A stretch of DNA of 10,599 nucleotides from Pelagophyceae sp. CCMP2097. Its lineage: Eukaryota > Sar > Pelagophyceae. The stretch covers positions 31,781 to 42,379 of the forward strand of contig MU657569.1 of NCBI GenBank assembly GCA_026770575.1. The letters run 5' to 3'. Made by a program: the position numbers and the translations under genes. The notes beneath the pieces were generated by a model, which did not search any database, was not told the origin of the DNA, and saw only the letters and a list, made by a program, of their open reading frames with translations. Each line of letters starts with the position of its first letter. The stretch's first letter is position 1. This document shows, one piece after another, positions 6,310-10,599 of this stretch.

Positions 6310-6796
6310 CGGGAGCAGGCACCAGAGTGGACATCACGGGGCACAGTCGTTGGGCGTATTCGTTTTCGTCGGAACAACAGTCGGATCGGCTCCGTGAGCG
6401 GGCACCAAAGTGGACCATCGGCGCGGCCGTCGGCGCGGCAGTCGGGGCAGCACAGCGCTCCCACGTTTGCAAGGCCATCGGAACATCACGGGGCACAGTC
6501 GTCGGGCGCATTCGTTTTCGTCGGAACAGCAGTCGGATCGGCTCCGTAAGCGGGCACCAGAGCGGATCTTCGCCACGGCCGTCGGCGCGGCAGTCGGGTC
6601 AGCACAGCATTTCCGCGTCTGCAAGGCCGTCGGAACATCACGGGGCACAGTTGGCAGTCGGGTCAGCACAGCGTTCCCGCGTCTGCAAGGCCGTCGGAAC
6701 ATCACGGGGCACAGTCTTCAGGCGAATTCGTCTTCGTCGGAACAGCAGTCGGATCGGCTCCGTAAGCGGGCACCAGAGCGGATCTTCGGCGCAGCC
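6310..6796. repeat. Left part of a 152-bp tandem repeat array
   Basis: Units aligned on ACATCACGGGGCACAG start at 6331, 6483, 6635 and 6699. The first two are 152 bp long. The third is only 64 bp because of an internal 88-bp deletion, and the fourth breaks off at about 6796, where the Gag-like insertion begins. A partial unit precedes 6331. Conserved blocks are CATCACGGGGCACAGTCGTC, GTCGGATCGGCTCCGTAAGC, GGGCACCAGAG, the GGCGCGGCAGTCGGG block and CTGCAAGGCCGTCGGAAC. The unit length is not a multiple of 3 and the deletion breaks any phase, so it is unlikely to encode a repeated protein. Confidence 0.85.
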
Positions 6797-6797
6797 A

Positions 6798-8138
6798 TCA
6801 ACGGAGGATGTATGAGACGTGCGCGGAGAGGTCGGCGTCAACATCAAATTTCGTGTTGACGATTTTCTTAAGGATCACGCCGGCGTTGGACGCATTCGAG
6901 GGTGCATAGTAGTTGCGGAGCGCGGCATACATTATCACGCCGTGGTCCAGCCTCCAGTTCGCGACCTCCATGGTGTGCAACGGTTCGTCGCCGCAGAGCA
7001 GGACGAGCAAAGAGGCGACGTCCGCAATGGACTTAGACCAAACGTCCTCGGTTGCCGCCTTCGAGTCGCGGCGGACGGAGTCTGGGACGTCCAAGTAGGT
7101 GATGGCGTTGCACGTGACGATGTTCTCGAGGCCGCTCCGGCGCAGAGCTGCAACGAACTTCATGTTCCACGTCAAAAAAGCGGCCATGTTGGTCGACCCA
7201 CCGCCGGGGGGAGGGTCGAACTTGGTAAAGTCTTTGATGTCCGCCTTGAACCACACCACCAGCCGGCGCGCGGAAGCGCCGCGCGACCCTTCCGTCGATA
7301 AAAGTAGTTGATCCGCGAAAGCGCGCGCATCGGCCGCGCTGGGCGACGGGTGAAGCCAGTTCAACGTCTCGGCGGCCGCGGCAGGCGTCAGGCCCGGCGC
7401 CGCAGTGGCCGCGGCGCGTGCCGCAGCCATCATCTCAGCGGCCGCGTCAGGCGTCAAGCCCGGCGCCGCAGTGGCAGTGGCCACGGCGCTTGCCATGGCC
7501 ACGTTAGACACCTGGCCCAACGTCTCGGCGGCCGCGTCAGGCATCGAAGCCGGCGCCGCAAGGGCCGCGGCGTGTGCCGTGGCAGCGGCCGCGGCTCTGT
7601 GCCACTCCGCGATGGTGCGCGCCATGCGCGCGTCGCCGAGCAACTGCTCTGACGTCTCGGCGGCCGCGTCAGGCATTGAAACCGGCGCCGCAAAGGCCGC
7701 GGCGTGTGCCGTGGCAGCGGCCGCGGCTCTGTGCCACTCCGCGATGGTGCGCGCCATGCGCGCGTCGCCGAGCAACTGCTCTGACGCCGCGGAAACGGCG
7801 GCGCGTGCCGCGGCCGCGTCGCGCAGGTCGTAAGCTGCGGCGCGGCGCGGGTCGTCGCGCAGGTCGTAAGCTGCGGCGCGGCGCGGGTCGTCGACGGCAG
7901 CGTCGAATGCGGCCGCGTCGAACTGCGCGGCGGCGCGTGCCGCGAGCTCGACCTGCGCGGCGGCGCGCGGCGCGGCCGCGTCGGCGGCAGTGTCGAACTG
8001 CGCGGCAGCGTCGAACTGCGCGATCGCGACTGCGTCGAGTGCCATGGCCGCCGCCTCGGCGGCGGCGACGGCGGCGTTGATGTCGGTGTCAACGCCGAGT
8101 GATTCCGTAGAACTCACAGAACTTCCATCTTCGGACAT
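6798..8138 (-). CDS. Truncated Gag-like protein of a Ty1/copia-type retrotransposon
   Basis: From the ATG at 8138 (in-frame TAA at 8195-8193 upstream) to TGA at 6800-6798, 446 residues. The first about 260 residues are Ala-rich and built from internal repeats: SEQLLGDARMARTIAEWHRA within a 44-residue duplication, DPRRAAAYDLR twice, and a PDAAAE-type motif four times. The last about 150 residues form a globular domain with WFKADIKDFTKFDPPPGGG, TWNMKFVAAL, IVTCNAITYL, AALRNYYAPSNASNAG and FDVDADLSAHVSYI. The helical order, with a W/Y-rich N-terminal part and the L..YYAPS....G..L....NTKF.....L..HV ending, resembles the UBN2/copia Gag domain. Gag would form retrotransposon particles. Zinc knuckle, protease, integrase and reverse transcriptase are all missing, and the stop lies in flanking repeat sequence, so this is a dead fragment. 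The family call rests on pattern only. Confidence 0.6.
   Translation of the reverse strand: MSEDGSSVSSTESLGVDTDINAAVAAAEAAAMALDAVAIAQFDAAAQFDTAADAAAPRAAAQVELAARAAAQFDAAAFDAAVDDPRRAAAYDLRDDPRRAAAYDLRDAAAARAAVSAASEQLLGDARMARTIAEWHRAAAAATAHAAAFAAPVSMPDAAAETSEQLLGDARMARTIAEWHRAAAAATAHAAALAAPASMPDAAAETLGQVSNVAMASAVATATAAPGLTPDAAAEMMAAARAAATAAPGLTPAAAAETLNWLHPSPSAADARAFADQLLLSTEGSRGASARRLVVWFKADIKDFTKFDPPPGGGSTNMAAFLTWNMKFVAALRRSGLENIVTCNAITYLDVPDSVRRDSKAATEDVWSKSIADVASLLVLLCGDEPLHTMEVANWRLDHGVIMYAALRNYYAPSNASNAGVILKKIVNTKFDVDADLSAHVSYILR
7521..7784 (-). repeat. 132-bp tandem duplication inside the Gag-like gene
   Basis: Copies at 7521-7652 and 7653-7784 are nearly identical and measure exactly 44 codons, so the frame is kept. 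Both encode the SEQLLGDARMARTIAEWHRA block followed by Ala-rich sequence ending in PDAAAET. The few differences suggest a recent duplication. Confidence 0.85.
7821..7892 (-). repeat. 36-bp tandem duplication inside the Gag-like gene
   Basis: Two identical 36-bp copies (7821-7856 and 7857-7892) encode DDPRRAAAYDLR twice. The frame is kept. It is part of the same Ala-rich repeat expansion of the N-terminal half. Confidence 0.8.
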
Positions 8139-8231
8139 AGGCACTGGCCCGGGCTCGTCCTCGAGCCAAGGTACGTCGCTGGGCTCCTCTCTTTACGGAT
8201 CGAACGTCCGCTTAACAATCTCGAGCTACCA

Positions 8232-8323
8232 TGAGAGAAGGAATCCAGACACGAGATGAGTTAAGGTAATATAGAGAGTATCTTCGGATACGTCAGAGTA
8301 TCTTCGGATACGTCTTGCTATCA
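8232..8323 (-). promoter_or_regulatory. Possible very short LTR-like leader with TATA-like site and primer-binding-site-like sequence
   Basis: Read on the minus strand, this segment starts TGATAGC at the insertion edge, carries CTATATTACC (about 8273-8264), and ends TCTCTCA. It is followed directly by TGGTAGC (8231-8225), the start expected for a primer-binding site for a tRNA ending GCTACCA, as in many initiator Met tRNAs. TG...CA ends, a TATA-like box and a TGG just after are LTR features, but at 92 bp it is very short and no second copy is visible because the element is truncated. Confidence 0.3.
8275..8314. repeat. 20-bp tandem repeat, each copy a TTCG hairpin
   Basis: AGAGTATCTTCGGATACGTC occurs at 8275-8294 and 8295-8314. 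Each copy contains GTATC-TTCG-GATAC, a perfect 5-bp stem closed by C-G around TTCG, the most stable RNA tetraloop when read from the plus strand. On the minus strand, where the Gag-like gene lies, the loop reads CGAA. It sits about 140-175 bp upstream of the Gag-like ATG. Confidence 0.7.
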
Positions 8324-8326
8324 ACG

Positions 8327-8540
8327 GCAGACGGGGCAACAAGACGCACCGACGTCTGCAAGGCCGTCGGAACATCACGGGGCACAGTCGTCGGCCGTAT
8401 TCATTTTGCCGGAACAGCAGTCGGATCGGCTCCGTAAGCGTGCACCAGAGTGGGCCATAGGCACGGCCGTCGGCGCGGCAGTCGGGGCAGCACAGCGCTC
8501 CCACGTCTGCAAGGCTGTCAGAACATCACGGGGCACAGTA
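8327..8540. repeat. Right part of the 152-bp tandem repeat array
   Basis: Positions 8327-8371 continue the unit broken at 6796. One complete unit of 151 bp follows (ACATCACGG at 8372 to the next at 8523), and a final unit breaks off after GGGGCACAGTA at 8540. Orientation is the same as in the left part, so these are not inverted ends of the Gag insertion. Confidence 0.8.
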
Positions 8541-8545
8541 GAATT

Positions 8546-8577
8546 GTAGTAGGAATTCCTACAGTAGGAATTCCTAT
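8546..8577. repeat. Two adjacent AATTCC palindromes
   Basis: GTAGGAATTCCTAC (8548-8561) is a perfect 14-bp palindrome, and TAGGAATTCCTA (about 8565-8576) follows directly. The right one runs into ATTCCTATTACAA (8570-8582), which recurs at 8967-8979 across the neighbouring MITE-like element. Confidence 0.6.
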
Positions 8578-8587
8578 TACAACCACT

Positions 8588-8971
8588 AGGAATCCCTAGA
8601 ATAGAACTCACATTAAGAACCAGGTCAGATTAAGAACCGACGAAAAAATCGACAAAAGACGTTCAATATCTCAATAAGGCATTTATAAGACCCAATTAAA
8701 ATCCATTAAATCCCTTATTGGGATATTATCCGGCTCCAGGGGCCCGGTTCTTAATCTGACCGGCGTTTTTTTAGGAACCGATGGTCGGTCCGGACTCTGC
8801 CTATGCTAAATTTCTCTCAGAGGTCTTCCACGGACGCCTTGATTTGGGGGTGGAAGGAGGAGACCTAGGCGCGTCCCCTGGCAGCGTCAAAACCGCTATT
8901 AACGGCATATTCCGGCCCCTGAATTTTTCCCGCTTAGCCGGTTCTTAATCTGAGTTCTTTTCTAGGATTCC
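8588..8971. mobile_element. MITE-like element of about 384 bp with three nested inverted repeats
   Basis: Outer inverted ends lie at 8588-8621 and 8940-8971 and share AGGAATCC, TAGAA, AGAACTCA and ATTAAGAACC with only a few differences. A second, perfect 17-bp pair, GGTCAGATTAAGAACCG, lies at 8623-8639 and 8745-8761. A third pair of 15 bp with one mismatch (AATATCTCAATAAGG) lies at 8665-8679 and 8713-8727. The motif ATTAAGAACC thus occurs four times. ATTCCTATTACAA on both sides (8570-8582 and 8967-8979) may be a target duplication or an extension of the ends; the two overlap, so I cannot set the border exactly. There is no coding capacity. Confidence 0.75.
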
Positions 8972-9068
8972 TATTACAAGAGCGCGCCGGAGGCACACGG
9001 AGGACTCGAAGGATACAGCCAAATCCCATTGCAATGCCCACGTAAATAGAGAGGTTCACTTTTTTCTA
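8972..9068. other. Spacer between mobile elements
   Basis: About 100 bp without a gene. Its right part, GAGGTTCACTTTTTTCTAA (9051-9069), recurs with one T fewer at 10576-10593, at the far end of the next two elements. Confidence 0.5.
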
Positions 9069-10092
9069 AAGCTGAAAGTTATCTAAATTTTAACGCTTTA
9101 AGCGGCCTTTAAAACTGGAAATAGAGGAGTTATCTAAATTTTAAGAGGGCTTATTTAAAATACCTCTCTCCGAGCCTTTAAATAGGCCTATTTGAAACTG
9201 AGTTTTGCTCGGATTTTAAGTGAGTTCAGCGAGTGAGTCGCGTGATGAGAGAACGGATGCCTAGCATATGGTCGAATGCCGCCCGCGCCCGGTGCCGGCG
9301 CCCGCGCTGATACCCGCGCCGCGCGGCGAAGTTTGAACGAAAGGCACAGCCGGAGTCGCTGGCGCGGGGCGCCGCTTACTGTAAAAGTGGTCGGCTCGTT
9401 CGGTGCCTGCGGCGTCGCCGCCGCGCACAGCTCCGGCGGCGAGGCGCCCCCGCCGCCTTCCGGTGCGCTGTCTCGAAGTTCGGCTCAATTTATCGACGGG
9501 GCCGCGTCGTGGAGCGCGTCGCTGCACGCGTAAAGAATGGTGGTCCCGCCAGCCGCGTCGCGGCGGCGCCGCCGCCCGTGGCTTCGTGGGCCCGTCGCTT
9601 CCGACACCCGCGCCCGGCTGTGGGCCCGCCGGCCGAGGTTTGAGCGTCGGCGTTTTTGTATGCTTTTCCCTCTCGGGTCGATAACAAGGCGGCGCGGCGG
9701 CACTTTCGCTCGAAACTTCTGCCGGCATCGCCCCCCGCCAGGCCCGGCCCGCCGTCGCAGTATGAAGCGAATGCAACGCCGGCGCCGCGCTTGGCGCGCT
9801 GCGCCGCGGTTGCAAGGCTCCCCCGTCGCACCGCGGCAGCGTTTTCGCTTCAAACACGACCTATATGGGACCCAGTCGCCGCCGTGGAGCCGCCGGAGGG
9901 AGTTCCCCGCGAGAGGCCAGTCAGCCGCGACAATGTCACTTCGGCATCCTGAAAATAGACTTGATAAAGTCGCCTTTAAGCAGCTGACATCTTTTGTGTC
10001 TTAAAAGTTAAAATTTAGATAACTTTCGATTTTTTGCGCTTATAACTGAGTTTAAAACCCATCTCACTTAAAATTTAGATAACTTTCAGCTT
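9069..10092. mobile_element. 1,024-bp element with perfect 25-bp terminal inverted repeats
   Basis: The ends at 9069-9093 and 10068-10092 are exact reverse complements of each other, starting AAGCTGAAAGTTATCTAA. The core GTTATCTAAATTTTAA is repeated at 9129-9144 and, inverted, at 10008-10023, so there are four subterminal copies, a layout often seen where a transposase binds. The outer parts (9069-9240, 9955-10092) are AT-rich, while the interior (about 9270-9930) is very GC-rich like the host exons. No transposase is present, so it is non-autonomous. No convincing target duplication is seen. The GC-rich interior may be captured host DNA; none of its frames shows a domain I recognise. Confidence 0.75.
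9270..9930. other. GC-rich interior of the 1.0-kb element, no supported gene
   Basis: Several overlapping frames are open on both strands because of the base composition, including an ATG frame at 9537-10004 that is mostly Arg and Pro. None has a recognisable motif or steady codon usage. A minus-strand stretch reads AAGGTTILYACSDALHDAAP, faintly like an ankyrin helix pair, but it is too short to call. Confidence 0.35.
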
Positions 10093-10226
10093 AACTGGTT
10101 AGAAACTGGTTAGAAACTCGTGTAATTGCGTCAAACCAGTTAGAAACTGGTTAGAAACTCCAGATTTCTAACTAGCAGTTAGAAAATTCGAGTTAGAAAC
10201 TAGTTAGAAACTCGTGTATTTGCGTC
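10093..10226. repeat. TTAGAAACT-rich repeats
   Basis: GGTTAGAAACT and close variants occur about eight times in direct orientation, with one inverted TTTCTAACT near 10166. A longer block of roughly 38 bp ending AACTCGTGTAATTGCGTC (ends about 10131) recurs with TATTT for TAATT, ending at about 10226. These look like subterminal repeats of the element. Confidence 0.65.
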
Positions 10227-10270
10227 GATGACCTTGCACAACAGGAAAAGAGAGGGTTGAACGGACTAAT

Positions 10271-10306
10271 CGCGTACGATTCAAATCCACGCGCGTACGA
10301 TTCAAA
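10271..10306. repeat. 15-bp direct repeat upstream of a small reading frame
   Basis: CGCGTACGATTCAAA occurs at 10271-10285 and 10292-10306, spaced 21 bp apart (two helical turns), and contains the palindrome CGTACG. The ATG at 10318 follows 11 bp later. It might be a protein-binding pair. Confidence 0.5.
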
Positions 10307-10317
10307 CCTGAACGGAC

Positions 10318-10548
10318 ATGCCTCCTCGCGCCGCGCCCGTCGTGCAGGGCGTCGCGGCCGCCGCGACCCTGGGTGCCGAACCGGCGCGGGCGGCGAAGGA
10401 TGCCCCGCGGGCGTTCAACATTAAGGACCCGTTGAATGCAAGTGCGTTGTATTTTCCTTCGTCGAGTCTGACGGATCTGAGCGCGCGGGGCGCATCGGCC
10501 GGAGAAGGAGATGCGCGCAGCCCGGTCGGCTTGGCTCTTACTCCATAA
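10318..10548 (+). CDS. Hypothetical 76-residue protein inside the 507-bp element
   Basis: ATG at 10318 to TAA at 10546. The sequence starts MPPRAAPVVQGVAAAATLGA and contains FNIKDPLNASALYFPSSSLT. It is GC-rich in an otherwise AT-rich surrounding. I recognise no family. The middle part has a fairly normal amino-acid mix, unlike most chance frames here, so it may be a captured exon piece or a small element gene. Evidence for expression is absent. Confidence 0.25.
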   Translation: MPPRAAPVVQGVAAAATLGAEPARAAKDAPRAFNIKDPLNASALYFPSSSLTDLSARGASAGEGDARSPVGLALTP

Positions 10549-10599
10549 AGTTTTTCTAACTATCGCCTGAACCCCGAGGTTCACTTTTTCTAACCAGTT

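Larger units (their letters stand above)
6805..8319 (-). mobile_element. 1.5-kb insertion carrying the Gag-like gene, splitting a 152-bp repeat unit
   Basis: ATCAACGG occurs at 6797-6804 and at 8320-8327. Removing everything between, with one copy of the word, joins GATCTTCGGCGCAGCC to CAGACGGGGCAACAAGACGC, and the joined sequence follows the 152-bp unit in order and length within about two bases. This is what an insertion with an 8-bp target duplication, or a microhomology join, would leave. The insert holds the Gag-like gene and its leader and stops inside the gene, so its 3' side is lost. Confidence 0.65.
10093..10599. mobile_element. Possible 507-bp element with 13-bp inverted ends
   Basis: AACTGGTTAGAAA at 10093-10105 is matched by its exact reverse complement at 10587-10599, the last base of the window. 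The left part is rich in TTAGAAACT motifs. It abuts the 1.0-kb element with no base between. The interior holds one ATG frame of 76 codons. The right end may continue beyond the window. Confidence 0.5.

Noticed and set aside
6310..6796. The 152-bp array as the long terminal repeat of the Gag-bearing element
   Set aside because: The units are tandem, one unit is itself split by the insertion, and copies on both sides join into one unit, so the array is the target and not the terminal repeat.
6310..8540. A CRISPR array
   Set aside because: Units are contiguous tandem repeats without unique spacers and lie in a eukaryotic-type region with spliced genes.
9261..9857. A 198-codon minus-strand frame in the interior of the 1.0-kb element
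   Set aside because: It begins without an ATG, is rich in Arg, Ala and Pro, and shows no motif; several other frames over the same DNA are equally open.
10271..10310. A tRNA T-arm suggested by GATTCAAATCC
   Set aside because: The flanking bases cannot form the 5-bp T stem, and no anticodon or acceptor stem is found nearby.

Overview
The window looks like nuclear DNA from a GC-rich unicellular eukaryote. I infer an alga of the pelagophyte or haptophyte kind, because short GT-AG introns of about 50-90 bp split a Golgi N-glycan gene and very GC-rich exons lie next to AT-rich transposon ends and tandem repeats. The lineage is an inference; nothing here names the organism.

Only two host genes are well supported, and they lie head to head. 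On the minus strand (3068-1593) is a protein with two cold-shock domains joined by long Ala/Pro linkers. Its open frame has no ATG, so the start must lie in an upstream exon. On the plus strand (3588-5804) is N-acetylglucosaminyltransferase I (MGAT1/GnT-I, family GT13). No single frame encodes it, but nine exons joined by eight introns give one 561-residue protein with a signal anchor, a coiled stem and a complete catalytic domain. One intron is 60 bp long, stop-free and in frame, so an unspliced reading looks intact but carries a false 20-residue insertion.

The rest is repeat and mobile-element territory. Positions 1-374 hold eleven copies of a 34-bp repeat, running off the window edge. Positions 375-1592 show no recognisable gene. 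From about 6310 to 8540 there is an array of a 152-bp repeat. One unit of it is split by a 1.5-kb insertion carrying a minus-strand Gag-like gene of Ty1/copia type, truncated exactly at the insertion boundary; an 8-bp word is repeated on both sides.

Positions 8588-8971 form a MITE-like element made of three nested inverted repeats. Positions 9069-10092 form a roughly 1.0-kb element with perfect 25-bp terminal inverted repeats and a GC-rich interior. Directly next to it, 10093-10599 looks like a third element with 13-bp inverted ends, just fitting the window. The two host genes are not obviously linked in function; their shared upstream region may act as a bidirectional promoter. The right half reads as successive insertions of different elements.
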